Shown: positions 8,772 to 17,827, counted from the stretch's first letter. The stretch: 64,000 nt of DNA from CAXBNB01 sp040151475 (GCF_040151475.1 NZ_JBDKWG010000137.1:124001-188000); one strand, 5' to 3'. Notes: a model not told the origin generated them from the letters alone. A program made the numbers and translations.

Positions 8772-10331
8772 ATGGAAATTATAGATAATATAGATTCTGA
8801 TAAAAATCACAAGGAACATCTTCTTGAAATGATTAAGAAATCAGATGAAATATTTATTGCTAGTCCGTATTTAATGCGAGATTTTCGGGCATTTTTTGAT
8901 AATGAAGTATTATCAAGGGTTAGGAAAATTACTTTAATTACAACACTGCAACCCAAAACCTTAGACCAAATTAAAAAGGTCTATTCTCTAAGGTCGCTTC
9001 TTAATATTCCACAAATAAAATCAGGCGATATTGAATGTAATATCTCGTTGAATAATAGACTTCATGGAAAAATCTATTTATTTAAACACTCAGGGAAATA
9101 TGTGAGCGGTTTAATATCATCAGCAAATTTTACTGATAATGGACTATGGCTAAATCATGAGTGGGGGATCACCATTGATAATAATTTAATCTTAGAAAAT
9201 CTTGAAAATTCTATTTATAGCACAGTTGAGCCAAATTTTCATTTTCTATCGCATAAAAGCATTCTAAAACTATTAGATCGTTTGGGTTCATTTCTTGATC
9301 ACACCAGAGTAAATGAAGAAGAGATTGACCTTGATTTAACAAATTTTCTTGAAACAATTGAATCCGAAAAGAGGAAAAAGGAGAATAGAAATACAGGTAG
9401 CTCCGGTAAATCTTATGAATATAAAATAACCCAACAATATCTAGAATCATGGCAAGGTTATTTTGATGAATTTGTAATATTTAAAAAGAAAATGAATGAG
9501 GTTACTGTTCCGAGAGACTATGAAAATCCAGCTCTTTATAAATGGTATAGAAAACAAAAAATCTTTAATGCCAATGAAACAATTCCTGAAGATCATAGGA
9601 AAAAACTTGAAAAAGTAGGATTCTATTTCGGTGACGGTCATGAAATAAGATGGGCGAAAATTTGGGAAGAAAATTTTGATCTATTGAATGCGTATTTCGA
9701 AGAATATGGAGATTCAGATGTGCCTCATACAAGAAATAAACAAGACACATTTTATTCACTCGGAAATTGGGTCGCAATTCAAAAAACTTATTTCAATAAT
9801 GGAGTTTTAAGTGATTACAAAATTGAAAAACTAAATGACTTAGATTTTATTTGGAGTAAGGATATTGAGTTTAATCCAATAAATAAAACATGGATGACCA
9901 GATATGAGGAACTAAAACTTTGGACGGTAAAACATGGAGATGCACATGTTCCTCAAACCAACGATGATGGAACACAAAACAAACTTGGTAGGTGGCTAAA
10001 TGATCAAAGACAGTTGAAAAGGAAAGGAAGGATAAAATCAGATGGCTCAATTCGATACTTAGAGCAAGAAAGAGAGGATTTATTACTTGAGATTGGAGTT
10101 GACTTTGACCATGAAACGAATAAACATATTGACTCATTTGAAAAGCAAATTCAAGAATTCTTGAGTTATAAATATCAATATCCTAATCTAAATCCACCGA
10201 CAGGGACTTTTAAAACGGAAAGAGATAATCTAGCTCAATGGAGATACAAATTTGACAAACTACCAGATTGGAAAAAGAAAAGACTACTGGAAGAAAAAAT
10301 AATAGAAAAAACTGTACAACATTCAATATAA
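8772..10331 (+). CDS. PLD-superfamily nuclease domain with four helicase-associated (HA) domains
   Basis: The 519-residue protein starts with a phospholipase D-like nuclease fold (about residues 1-185). His98 and Lys100 in RLHGKIYLF, Asn119 in SSANFT and Glu130 in NHEWG are arranged as in restriction-type PLD nucleases, which replace the usual HKD aspartate. A charged linker (195-215) leads to four tandem repeats at roughly 226-293, 296-362, 373-447 and 455-510. Each has a Trp/Phe-rich helix, a VP or NPP turn and LGxW-like cores, matching the helicase-associated (HA) domain, a small putative nucleic-acid-binding fold. No helicase motor is present. The gene sits behind the xylA terminator and ahead of the sugar symporter, with no metabolic link to either, so it looks like an inserted accessory gene. 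A defence or DNA-processing role is inference. Confidence 0.75.
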   Translation: MEIIDNIDSDKNHKEHLLEMIKKSDEIFIASPYLMRDFRAFFDNEVLSRVRKITLITTLQPKTLDQIKKVYSLRSLLNIPQIKSGDIECNISLNNRLHGKIYLFKHSGKYVSGLISSANFTDNGLWLNHEWGITIDNNLILENLENSIYSTVEPNFHFLSHKSILKLLDRLGSFLDHTRVNEEEIDLDLTNFLETIESEKRKKENRNTGSSGKSYEYKITQQYLESWQGYFDEFVIFKKKMNEVTVPRDYENPALYKWYRKQKIFNANETIPEDHRKKLEKVGFYFGDGHEIRWAKIWEENFDLLNAYFEEYGDSDVPHTRNKQDTFYSLGNWVAIQKTYFNNGVLSDYKIEKLNDLDFIWSKDIEFNPINKTWMTRYEELKLWTVKHGDAHVPQTNDDGTQNKLGRWLNDQRQLKRKGRIKSDGSIRYLEQEREDLLLEIGVDFDHETNKHIDSFEKQIQEFLSYKYQYPNLNPPTGTFKTERDNLAQWRYKFDKLPDWKKKRLLEEKIIEKTVQHSI

Positions 10332-10352
10332 AATGATAACTGGTCAGTTACT

Positions 10353-10420
10353 AATGATGCTCTTCTGCTTTCTAGATAACCTACCAAATCGACGATTTGG
10401 TTGTTTGATAGAACATCATT
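10353..10420. other. nested inverted repeats in intergenic region
   Basis: Three nested complementary pairs share one centre: AATGATG with CATCATT (10353-10359 / 10414-10420), TTCTA with TAGAA (10370-10374 / 10409-10413) and CCAAATC with GATTTGG (10384-10390 / 10394-10400, loop GAC). Transcribed, this would form a long bulged hairpin 22 bases after the PLD-HA stop. It could terminate that gene, although no strong T run follows. Confidence 0.45.
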
Positions 10421-10548
10421 TGGTGGGTCAAATCACAGATTTAACTATCTTGTACTTGAAAAGCTAATCATATCAAACCGCTACACCTCATATGATGGTG
10501 TTCATTTAGACTAATTTATCTTTCTTCTTACAAATCAACCTATCAACT

Positions 10549-11964
10549 ATGCCCACTTACAACAAATCCTACATTGTTTACATCACTTTGGTTGCCACTC
10601 TTGGAGGGCTGCTGTTCGGATATGACACAGCAGTAATCTCCGGTACGGTGAGTTCATTAAAATCATTTTTCATCTTACCAAAAGGATTGGAAGAACTTAG
10701 TGCCAATTCACTTCTTGGTTTTCTGGTTTCCAGTGCCCTTATTGGATGCATTATAGGTGGGGCTGTCGGAGGATTGCTTGCTTTGAAACTTGGACGAAAA
10801 AAAAGCCTGATAGTAGCTGCCATTTTATTTTTGATTTCAGCCATTGGATCAGCCATGCCTGAAATGGGGTTCTCTCCTATTGGAAACGGCAGCCATATCC
10901 ACCTCACACAATTCGTGATTTACAGAATCATAGGAGGAATTGGGGTTGGGTTAGCCTCCATGCTTTCTCCCATGTACATCGCAGAAATAGCTCCTGCTGA
11001 AAAAAGAGGAAGCTTGGTTTCCTGGAATCAGTTTGCCATTATTTTCGGAATGCTGGTCGTTTACTTCGTCAACTACTTTATCTCAGAATTGGGCAATGAA
11101 GACTGGCTGAATGCTGTAGGTTGGAGATGGATGTTTGCTTCAGAAACCATTCCAGCGATCATTTTTCTTACCTTGTTGTTTTTTGTACCCGAAAGTCCAC
11201 GGTGGCTTGTACTTTCGGATAGATTGAACGAGGCAAAAACAGTACTGAACAAAATAAATTTACCGGAAGAAGCAGAAAAAATACTACACGACATCCAAAC
11301 ATCTCTGTCTGATGTAAGCTCAAAAAAAGTCTTTTCCTATGGATACCTCATCATTATCATTGGCTTACTACTTTCGGTTTTTCAACAATTTGTAGGAATA
11401 AATGTAGTACTCTACTATGCTCCTGAAATATTCAAAAACATGGGATCGGGTACTTCAGCAGCATTAATTCAAACCATCATAGTTGGTGCCATCAACTTGC
11501 TATTTACGGTTATTGCCATTGTTTCTGTTGACAGGTTTGGCAGAAAGCCACTTCAAATCATTGGTGCTTTGGGTATGGCAGTCAGTATGTTTACCCTTGG
11601 CGCTACATTTTTTATGGATCAACCGGGTTTTGGATCGTTAATAGCCATGTTGGTATATGTAGCTTCATTCGCTTTGTCATGGGGACCAGTAACGTGGGTA
11701 CTGCTATCGGAAATATTCCCTAACAACATCCGAGGCAAAGCCATGGCACTGGCAGTAGCGGCACAGTGGATTTCCAATTATTTCGTTTCATGGACATTCC
11801 CAATGATGAACAATTCCACCTGGCTCACAGAGAAGTTCAATCATGGGTTTGCTTATTGGATATATGGTATTATGGGCCTTTTAGCAGCTCTATTTATGTA
11901 CAAACTCGTGCCTGAAACCAAAGGAAAAAGCCTGGAAGAAATGGAAGGACTTTGGAGGAAATAG
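10549..11964 (+). CDS. MFS sugar:H+ symporter (XylE-like)
   Basis: The 471-residue, twelve-helix major facilitator protein belongs to the sugar porter family. Visible signatures are GYDTAVISGTVSSL in helix 1, the loop 2-3 motif KLGRKKS, PESPRWL before the central loop, DRFGRKPL in loop 8-9 and PETKGKSLEEME at the C-terminus. In this setting behind xylBA the likely substrate is D-xylose, though glucose or galactose are possible in the family. It lies in the inner membrane. The 217-bp spacer and the intervening PLD-HA gene suggest its own promoter. A weak hairpin follows the stop. Confidence 0.9.
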   Translation: MPTYNKSYIVYITLVATLGGLLFGYDTAVISGTVSSLKSFFILPKGLEELSANSLLGFLVSSALIGCIIGGAVGGLLALKLGRKKSLIVAAILFLISAIGSAMPEMGFSPIGNGSHIHLTQFVIYRIIGGIGVGLASMLSPMYIAEIAPAEKRGSLVSWNQFAIIFGMLVVYFVNYFISELGNEDWLNAVGWRWMFASETIPAIIFLTLLFFVPESPRWLVLSDRLNEAKTVLNKINLPEEAEKILHDIQTSLSDVSSKKVFSYGYLIIIIGLLLSVFQQFVGINVVLYYAPEIFKNMGSGTSAALIQTIIVGAINLLFTVIAIVSVDRFGRKPLQIIGALGMAVSMFTLGATFFMDQPGFGSLIAMLVYVASFALSWGPVTWVLLSEIFPNNIRGKAMALAVAAQWISNYFVSWTFPMMNNSTWLTEKFNHGFAYWIYGIMGLLAALFMYKLVPETKGKSLEEMEGLWRK

Positions 11965-12009
11965 GCAGCTCATTCCAGACTTAACCTAAAAACCGTTATT
12001 CGAAATATT

Positions 12010-12034
12010 AGTAATCCGAGTTATTACTGTTTTA
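12010..12034 (+). terminator. weak terminator-like hairpin after the sugar symporter
   Basis: AGTAAT and ATTACT form a 6-bp stem with a 7-base loop, followed by TGTTTT. The stem is short and AT-rich, so the assignment is tentative. Confidence 0.35.
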
Positions 12035-12106
12035 AAAAAACTATGTAAAACTAAAATACCACATCATTAATTGACACTCTTATAACACAACATAACTGAT
12101 TTAATC

Positions 12107-12137
12107 TTGCTCATTGTCAATGGGTTTTGTAACTTTA
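12107..12137 (+). promoter_or_regulatory. predicted Bacteroidota promoter for the amidohydrolase lipoprotein
   Basis: TTG at 12107-12109 and TAACTTTA at 12130-12137 (one mismatch to TAnnTTTG) are separated by 20 bases, the spacing expected for a Bacteroidota -33/-7 pair. The transcript would include the 28-bp palindrome downstream. Confidence 0.4.
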
Positions 12138-12152
12138 GCTTATAATAGTACA

Positions 12153-12180
12153 AATCTTAATCTTTCTAAAGATTAAGATT
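12153..12180. promoter_or_regulatory. perfect 13-bp inverted repeat just upstream of the amidohydrolase start
   Basis: AATCTTAATCTTT and AAAGATTAAGATT are exact reverse complements separated by CT. The palindrome ends 23 bases before the ATG and lies downstream of the predicted promoter, so it would be an operator in the leader DNA or an RNA hairpin near the ribosome entry site. Confidence 0.55.
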
Positions 12181-12203
12181 ATGCAAAACTCTTTTCCACA
12201 CTC

Positions 12204-13577
12204 ATGAAAAAATTCATCTTTATTTTCTGTCTTTTTGCAGCTTGTTCTGGTGCTGATCCGGAAGATCAACTGAGCGAAAATGCCATATTGATTCAAAATA
12301 TCAACATCATAAATGTAGCAGATGGTAGCATCGCAGAGTCAAAACATATTTTGATTGATTCGGGTAGGATAGTTCAGATTTCCAATGAAACAATTGCTTT
12401 TCCTGAAAACAACAAATCAATAGACGGAACGGGTAAATACATAATGCCCGGACTGGCTGAAATGCATGCACACATTCCACCAGAACCAACCGGAAAAGAG
12501 CATATCGACAATATTCTCTTTTTATATTTATCCAATGGAATCACTACAATTCGGGGAATGTTGGGACATCCTTATCACCTGAAGCTTCGTGAACAAGCAA
12601 AAAATAATGAAATACTCAGCCCCAGGATTTTTACATCAAGTCCTTCACTAAACGGTAACACAGTGAAAACCCTTGAAGAAGCAAAAGAAAAAATCATCAA
12701 ATACAAGGCTGATGGTTATGATTTCCTTAAAATCCATCCGGGGATTAAATTGGATGTTTTCGAACAAATCGTAGAAACAGCCAACGAAGTAGGTATTCCT
12801 TATGCCGGACATGTACCTGTAGAAGTTGGCATCCGAAGAGCGTTAAAAAGCCATTATGCATCAGTAGATCATGTTGATGGATATCTGGAAGGGCTAGTTC
12901 CTGAAAGTGCTGATGTTGAGGCCAATAAAAATGGTTTTTTTGGCTATAATTTCACAAACCTGGCTGATACTACTATGATTGATGAATTGATACAAATGAC
13001 TCGGGACAACAATGTCTGGGTGGTACCAACACAAAGTTTATTCGAAAGATGGTTCTCTCCAGATGACCCTGGTATATATGCTCAGGCTGATGAGATGAAA
13101 TACATGCCTAAATCCACAGTTGAAAAGTGGGTGACCAGCAAAACCAATCTCATTGGAAATGACAACTACAATGCGGCACAATGGGGCAAGTTCATAGAAA
13201 TAAGAAGGCAACTGATTTATAAATTGAATAAAAGTAAACCGGGATTAATACTTGGGTCGGATGCTCCGCAGGTATTCAATGTTCCGGGTTTTTCAATCCA
13301 TCATGAAATGCAAGGCATGATAGACGCTGGCCTCACTCCACTGGAAGCCATTCAAATCGGAACCATCAATCCTGCCAAATACTTTAATCATGAAGGTGAG
13401 TTTGGTGAGGTAATAGGAGGTGCAAGTGCAGATCTGATCATACTGAATGCAAATCCTTTGCTAGACATTAGCAATCTAAAAACTATAGAAGGAGTTATGG
13501 TTCGTGGACAATGGATCAGTAAAAAGGAAATTGATCTAAAACTGACTAAGATAGCAGAATACTTTTCTGATAAGTAA
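12204..13577 (+). CDS. amidohydrolase-superfamily lipoprotein
   Basis: The 457-residue protein begins with a lipoprotein signal (LFAACSG, cysteine at residue 14) and is exported. The metal-dependent amidohydrolase barrel shows GLAEMHAHIP (the HxH pair), DFLKIHPG (a lysine in the position often carbamylated), YAGHVP and SVDHVDG histidines, and the LGSDAPQVF aspartate. A terminal composite domain with ADLIILNANPL follows. The family includes imidazolonepropionase-like enzymes and prolidases, and many members cleave dipeptides or cyclic amides. The substrate here is open. The gene is monocistronic: convergent with the nucleoside transporter, with the structured element at 13594-13724 between them. 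A perfect palindrome precedes its start. Confidence 0.85.
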   Translation: MKKFIFIFCLFAACSGADPEDQLSENAILIQNINIINVADGSIAESKHILIDSGRIVQISNETIAFPENNKSIDGTGKYIMPGLAEMHAHIPPEPTGKEHIDNILFLYLSNGITTIRGMLGHPYHLKLREQAKNNEILSPRIFTSSPSLNGNTVKTLEEAKEKIIKYKADGYDFLKIHPGIKLDVFEQIVETANEVGIPYAGHVPVEVGIRRALKSHYASVDHVDGYLEGLVPESADVEANKNGFFGYNFTNLADTTMIDELIQMTRDNNVWVVPTQSLFERWFSPDDPGIYAQADEMKYMPKSTVEKWVTSKTNLIGNDNYNAAQWGKFIEIRRQLIYKLNKSKPGLILGSDAPQVFNVPGFSIHHEMQGMIDAGLTPLEAIQIGTINPAKYFNHEGEFGEVIGGASADLIILNANPLLDISNLKTIEGVMVRGQWISKKEIDLKLTKIAEYFSDK

Positions 13578-13593
13578 AAGAGACTGCCTACGT

Positions 13594-13724
13594 CAGGGCA
13601 AATGCATTTAAAAATTCTCATTATCCCCAGACTTATCTGGGGTCTGTTAGAGTTGACAGTAATTTCAAGGGATACCGTAACTTGTACGGTAAGGAGCTTT
13701 TTGTTTTTAAATGTGTTTGCCCTG
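13594..13724 (+). ncRNA. structured repeat element, copy A (function unknown)
   Basis: Outer arms AGGGCAAATGCATTTAAAAA (from 13595) and TTTTTAAATGTGTTTGCCCT (to 13723) pair over about 20 bases, with two G-U-compatible positions. Inside are a 7-bp hairpin CCCCAGA/TCTGGGG with loop CTTA, a conserved stretch TTAGAGTTGAC and a hairpin TACCGT/ACGGTA with loop AACTTGT. The same layout recurs at 32186-32316. The two differences in the outer arms keep pairing only if the + strand is the RNA. It could be a structured RNA, a bidirectional terminator or a small non-autonomous mobile element. It lies between two convergent genes. Confidence 0.5.
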
Positions 13725-13752
13725 CTGTCTACACCTTTCTATCCTTTTCCAC

Positions 13753-15222
13753 TCAAATAATCATCCCCACAATAGTGGCAGAAAGCAAAGATGCCAAAGT
13801 GCCTCCCAGCAAAGCCTTCATTCCGTATTGAGACAGTAAAACCCTTTGATTAGGAGCTAAACCTCCTATGCCGCCTATCTGTATTCCAATAGATGCAAAA
13901 TTCGCAAATCCACAAAGCATATAGGTGGACATTATGATGGATTTTTCGCTGGCAAACTTTCCTGCATTCTTTAGTGTTGCAAGGCTTTCATAACCAACAA
14001 ACTCACTGGCTATTATTTTTTCACCAAGTAACCTGCCTACCAACGTAACGTCCTCAGAGGCAACACCTATCAGCCACATGACGGGGGCAAAAGTATATCC
14101 CAATATAAACTCCAATGACAATGAAGAGTAATTTCCACCCGAAAAATCAGCAATTGCATCATTCACATTCAAAACACTACCAATGCCGGACAGGAGATGG
14201 TTGAACATCGCAATAAAAGCAAAAAAAACTAAAAGCATAGCACCTACATTCATGGCCAGTTTCAATCCTTCAGTAGTTCCATTTGACATGGCATCCAAAA
14301 AATTACTTCCTACATTCTGTTTACTTATGTCAACATTCATGTCGATTTTTTTCGTTTGAGGCACTAATATTTTTGAAATAACTACTGCTCCGGGAGCAGC
14401 CATAATGGATGCTGCAAGTAAATGCTTGGCAAACAATAATTTTTGCACCGGGTCATCCCCTCCTAAAAAGCTGATATATGCAGCCAACACTCCTCCCGCT
14501 ACAGTGGCCATCCCTCCTATCATCACCAGCAATATTTCAGACTTATTCATTTTTCCCAAATAGGCTTTGATCATCAAGGGTGCTTCTGTCTGTCCAAGGA
14601 AAATATTACCTGCAACAGACAGGCTTTCAGCGCCAGATAATTTCATGGCTTTGGTCATCAACCAAGCCAGGCCAAATACCACTTTTTGAATTATTCCCAA
14701 ATAAAACAAAACACTGGTGAGGGCAGAAAAGAAAATGATGGTAGGTAAAATCTGAAGCGCAAATATGAAACCAAATGAATCTATGTCCATCAACCCTCTG
14801 AATAAAAAGGAACTTCCAGCTTTGGTGAAATCGAGGATTAACACGAATACTTTTCCAATAATCTCAAAAAAACCTCTGACAAACGAAATATGCAATATGG
14901 AAAGTGCCAACAGCAACTGTATGGACAACCCGGTAAAAACCACACGCCAGGAAATGGCTTTTCTGTTGGCACTGAACAACCAGGCAATCAAAATCAAAAC
15001 AGACATACCTATACCTCCTCGTAATATCGACATGAAGCTACTTCTATCCTCTTCTATACTGTCATTGTTAGAAAGTAGGTTTGGTTTGCCTTCATCTTGG
15101 ATGTTTGTATTCTCTATTATTGACACTACTTCTTCATGTTGATAAGGAGCTTTCACACCCCGAGCTGATGTAGTAAAAACAAAACAGAAAAGTAAACTGA
15201 ATGGTAATAAGACATTTTTCAT
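13753..15222 (-). CDS. concentrative nucleoside transporter (CNT/NupC family)
   Basis: The 489-residue membrane protein has the CNT core: the Gate domain with GQTEAPLMIKAYLGKMNKSE, then GGMATVAGGVLAAY, PGAVVISKILVP and, near the C-terminus, YMLCGFANFASIGIQIGG. These are the family's nucleoside- and Na+-binding stretches. It imports nucleosides with Na+ or H+ across the inner membrane. The first 20 residues look like a signal peptide, followed by a hydrophilic segment of about 45 residues before the first core helix, an N-terminal extension seen in Bacteroidota homologues. It is transcribed alone, divergent from nothing and convergent with the amidohydrolase. Confidence 0.9.
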   Translation of the reverse strand: MKNVLLPFSLLFCFVFTTSARGVKAPYQHEEVVSIIENTNIQDEGKPNLLSNNDSIEEDRSSFMSILRGGIGMSVLILIAWLFSANRKAISWRVVFTGLSIQLLLALSILHISFVRGFFEIIGKVFVLILDFTKAGSSFLFRGLMDIDSFGFIFALQILPTIIFFSALTSVLFYLGIIQKVVFGLAWLMTKAMKLSGAESLSVAGNIFLGQTEAPLMIKAYLGKMNKSEILLVMIGGMATVAGGVLAAYISFLGGDDPVQKLLFAKHLLAASIMAAPGAVVISKILVPQTKKIDMNVDISKQNVGSNFLDAMSNGTTEGLKLAMNVGAMLLVFFAFIAMFNHLLSGIGSVLNVNDAIADFSGGNYSSLSLEFILGYTFAPVMWLIGVASEDVTLVGRLLGEKIIASEFVGYESLATLKNAGKFASEKSIIMSTYMLCGFANFASIGIQIGGIGGLAPNQRVLLSQYGMKALLGGTLASLLSATIVGMII

Positions 15223-15347
15223 TTTACAAGCATTGGGTTAAAAGGCATCACTATTATGTCATAATAATAGCTCAACGAATACCAAATGTAAGTAAATGAA
15301 TGAGAATAAAAAGGAAAAAATTGCTACTCTTTATCTATCAGATCGTT

Positions 15348-16340
15348 TTATAAACTTGTGGTACATCCCTCACCAGAAACCTTGTAAGAGTCAGAATCAA
15401 CTTTTTCCATATTAAGGTTGAAAGTTTCGCTCATTATTTCCATGATAGACTCAATGGATTGATTGTCATATTTTGCCGACAATTTACAATCATTAATAGT
15501 AGAATTAGACACATCTATGTCTAAATGGTATGTTTCTTCCAACACGTCAAAGACATAATTCAGACTAGCTTTGTTAAAATTCAATACCTTTGTTTTCCAT
15601 GATAAATAGTTGGGGTTTTCGTTCTTATATTTCTCTACACTTTTACCCGACAGGGTAACTTTTCCCACATCCCCCGGAACAAGCTCTACTTTATTATCCT
15701 TTTTAAGTTTTAGTGAAGACACAGCAACTTTTCCGGTTGCTACAACTACTTCGGTATGTTTTTGTATTGAATTAGCATCTACCAAAAATGAAGTACCCAA
15801 AACCCTGATTTCAGAATCATTGGTTTTAACTATGAATGGTTTTGTCGCATCTCTTTTCACTTCGAAAAATGCTTTTCCTGTGAGAAGCACTTCTCTGGTA
15901 TCACCTGAGAGGGTTGCATTATAAGAAACGCTGGAATTTTCATTCAAATAAACTATGGAACCATCAGAAAGCGTCAGGTTTCTCACTTCGCCTTTTCCTG
16001 TTGCAACTTCAGTCAGATCAGTACTGGTATTGATATATACGTAAGAACCCAACACAGCCAAAAGTACAACAGCAGCATATTTCAAATAAGTTTTGAAATT
16101 AAAATTGCTGTTTATATCAACTACTTTATCTTCTTTATTTGACCTTGATAAAATTGCTTTGAAAACAGAATCGGTATCATCAGAAGAGTTATTTTCGATC
16201 AAAGTTGCCTGATTCCATGCAGAAGCAAACTCAAAGAATTCTTCAGCATTTTGTTGATTTTCATTACGCCAGGTTAAAACTTCTTTTTTTTCTGATTCTG
16301 ACAGGTTTCCTGAAAAATACTTAGCAAGTAATTCGCTCAT
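15348..16340 (-). CDS. FecR-family anti-sigma factor
   Basis: The 330-residue protein has a short cytoplasmic N-terminal sigma-binding region, one membrane helix at about residues 86-103 (KYAAVVLLAVLGSYVYI), the periplasmic FecR domain (GEVRNLTLSDGSIVYLNENS, then VLLTGKAFFEVKRD and IRVLGTSFLVDA) and a C-terminal STN-like domain (SLNYVFDVLEETYHLDIDVS). It would hold the ECF sigma factor at 17900-18451 until a periplasmic signal arrives. The order is sigma, STN protein, FecR, rather than the usual sigma, FecR, TonB receptor, and no SusC-type receptor follows. Confidence 0.9.
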   Translation of the reverse strand: MSELLAKYFSGNLSESEKKEVLTWRNENQQNAEEFFEFASAWNQATLIENNSSDDTDSVFKAILSRSNKEDKVVDINSNFNFKTYLKYAAVVLLAVLGSYVYINTSTDLTEVATGKGEVRNLTLSDGSIVYLNENSSVSYNATLSGDTREVLLTGKAFFEVKRDATKPFIVKTNDSEIRVLGTSFLVDANSIQKHTEVVVATGKVAVSSLKLKKDNKVELVPGDVGKVTLSGKSVEKYKNENPNYLSWKTKVLNFNKASLNYVFDVLEETYHLDIDVSNSTINDCKLSAKYDNQSIESIMEIMSETFNLNMEKVDSDSYKVSGEGCTTSL

Positions 16341-16420
16341 TTGTTTATAAATATATTAACACTTTGCATAACAACGACTTAATATTTTACCCCTATAAAA
16401 CCTTTTTTATAAGTCAAGAA

Positions 16421-17827
16421 TCAAGGCTCGTACTCTATAGGTAAATATTCAGCTACCCTCTCCCAAGACCAATATCCAAATGTAGCTACAGCCAACGGCT
16501 CTTTAAAGAAACCTCTGGAATTAATGGTAGCAACAGGGAAATTTAATTTCATATAGGAAGTTTGTTTCCCCAGGCTAACTCCTCTCCTTACCGAATTGTA
16601 ATAATCCTTGACATAAGGATCGATCCCCATAGCCTGCTTGACCTGATTGTCAGCATAAGCCGAACTTTCATTTTCTTTGGTATAAATGATCTTCAAATAA
16701 TTATTGAACCGAAGCTGCTTTTCATTCCCGTTTTCCGAATCGAACAAAACGGTTTTCATGTCAATTTCTTCGGCTTTTACATCCTCTTTCTCTGGCAACT
16801 GTTCTACCGAAAAAATCTTATACCCCTCTTGTTCAAAATCATTTTTGACCAATGACCTTAAAAAATGAGTCAGCGAACCTTCATAACTTTTCAATCTATT
16901 CTTTGTCCAACGTCTCTCCTCTCTTTGATTTTTAGGATCAAGTTCTTTAAAATTTGAAATACCAGTGCTTCTCGTATTCCCATTTCCTATTTCAAAATAC
17001 TGCAAATAATAGTCTAATTTATATCCCAGCGCAGTATTGATGATAATCAAAGGCTTATATGCTTTCACCTCAATGGATTTTTTAAAGCTATTAAAAGTAA
17101 AATCTAATACTTCGGGATTGAGAATATCGCATTTTCGGGCATTTTGTGTACTGCCCAAAAATTCTTGTTTAAAAATACTGTAATACTTTTCCCATTCTTT
17201 GTACTTCAATGAAACCACTTTCAGCTCTTTCAATTGATTTACTTTGGGATCCAATTTAAAATTAACTTTGGTTTCCAGGCGGTCTTTACCTATTTCAACT
17301 TTTGAAATAGCAATATGATAAGAAATGTGAGATGCTGCCAACTCAAACGTTCCGGCAGCAACATTTTCTATTTTAAAAACACCATCCAGATTTGTTGAGC
17401 TGCCCATGAGTGTACCTGCAATGAACACATTTACGCCAACTACAGGCTCTTTTGTGTACTTATCCTGTACCAGACCACTCACCGTGTACAAAGTTGCAGA
17501 AGAAGGCTCATCCAATTTGAACAAAACAATTTGATTATTCACTACTTTAAAATCCACTCCGGTTCCAATAAAAAGTTGTGTAATCACCTCCCTCATAGAA
17601 CTATTTTCCAACTCAAGGGTAAACCGTTGAGTTTCTTGAATCAAATTAGAATTATAAGAAAAAAAAACACCGGACTCTGCGCTAATCTGATCCAATACAT
17701 TTTCTATTGTGGCATTATCGAATGATACACTGATAATTTTATCCAATGGATGCTGCTGAGCGAGAGATACTTCCGTAAGTAACAATAAAAGAAAAATTAA
17801 TCTGTATGGCTTAGAGAAGAAGTTCAA
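16421..17827 (-). CDS. STN and carboxypeptidase-regulatory-like domain protein without a TonB barrel
   Basis: The 468-residue exported protein starts with a signal peptide ending near VSLAQQ. An STN (secretin/TonB short N-terminal) domain covers about residues 28-105 (VSFDNATIENVLDQISAE, then FTLELENSSMREVITQLF). A carboxypeptidase-D regulatory-like beta-sandwich follows at 113-200 (YTVSGLVQDKYTKEPVVGVN). The remaining roughly 270 residues belong to a Bacteroidota family of unknown function, recognisable by the WEKYYSIFKQEFLGSTQNA region. There is no plug or beta-barrel, so it cannot be a transporter. Standing between sigma and FecR, it probably belongs to the signalling unit as a periplasmic sensing partner (inference). 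Confidence 0.8.
   Translation of the reverse strand: MNFFSKPYRLIFLLLLLTEVSLAQQHPLDKIISVSFDNATIENVLDQISAESGVFFSYNSNLIQETQRFTLELENSSMREVITQLFIGTGVDFKVVNNQIVLFKLDEPSSATLYTVSGLVQDKYTKEPVVGVNVFIAGTLMGSSTNLDGVFKIENVAAGTFELAASHISYHIAISKVEIGKDRLETKVNFKLDPKVNQLKELKVVSLKYKEWEKYYSIFKQEFLGSTQNARKCDILNPEVLDFTFNSFKKSIEVKAYKPLIIINTALGYKLDYYLQYFEIGNGNTRSTGISNFKELDPKNQREERRWTKNRLKSYEGSLTHFLRSLVKNDFEQEGYKIFSVEQLPEKEDVKAEEIDMKTVLFDSENGNEKQLRFNNYLKIIYTKENESSAYADNQVKQAMGIDPYVKDYYNSVRRGVSLGKQTSYMKLNFPVATINSRGFFKEPLAVATFGYWSWERVAEYLPIEYEP

Noticed and set aside
13594..13724. Structured element as an integron attC site
   Set aside because: TTAGAGTTGAC and CTCTAAC look a little like attC core sites, but the expected terminal RYYYAAC/GTTRRRY pair is not present and there is no integrase or cassette array.
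16421..17827. STN protein as a truncated SusC receptor
   Set aside because: It does not end in the middle of a plug domain; the C-terminal half matches a separate Bacteroidota family, so it is a whole protein and not a broken receptor.
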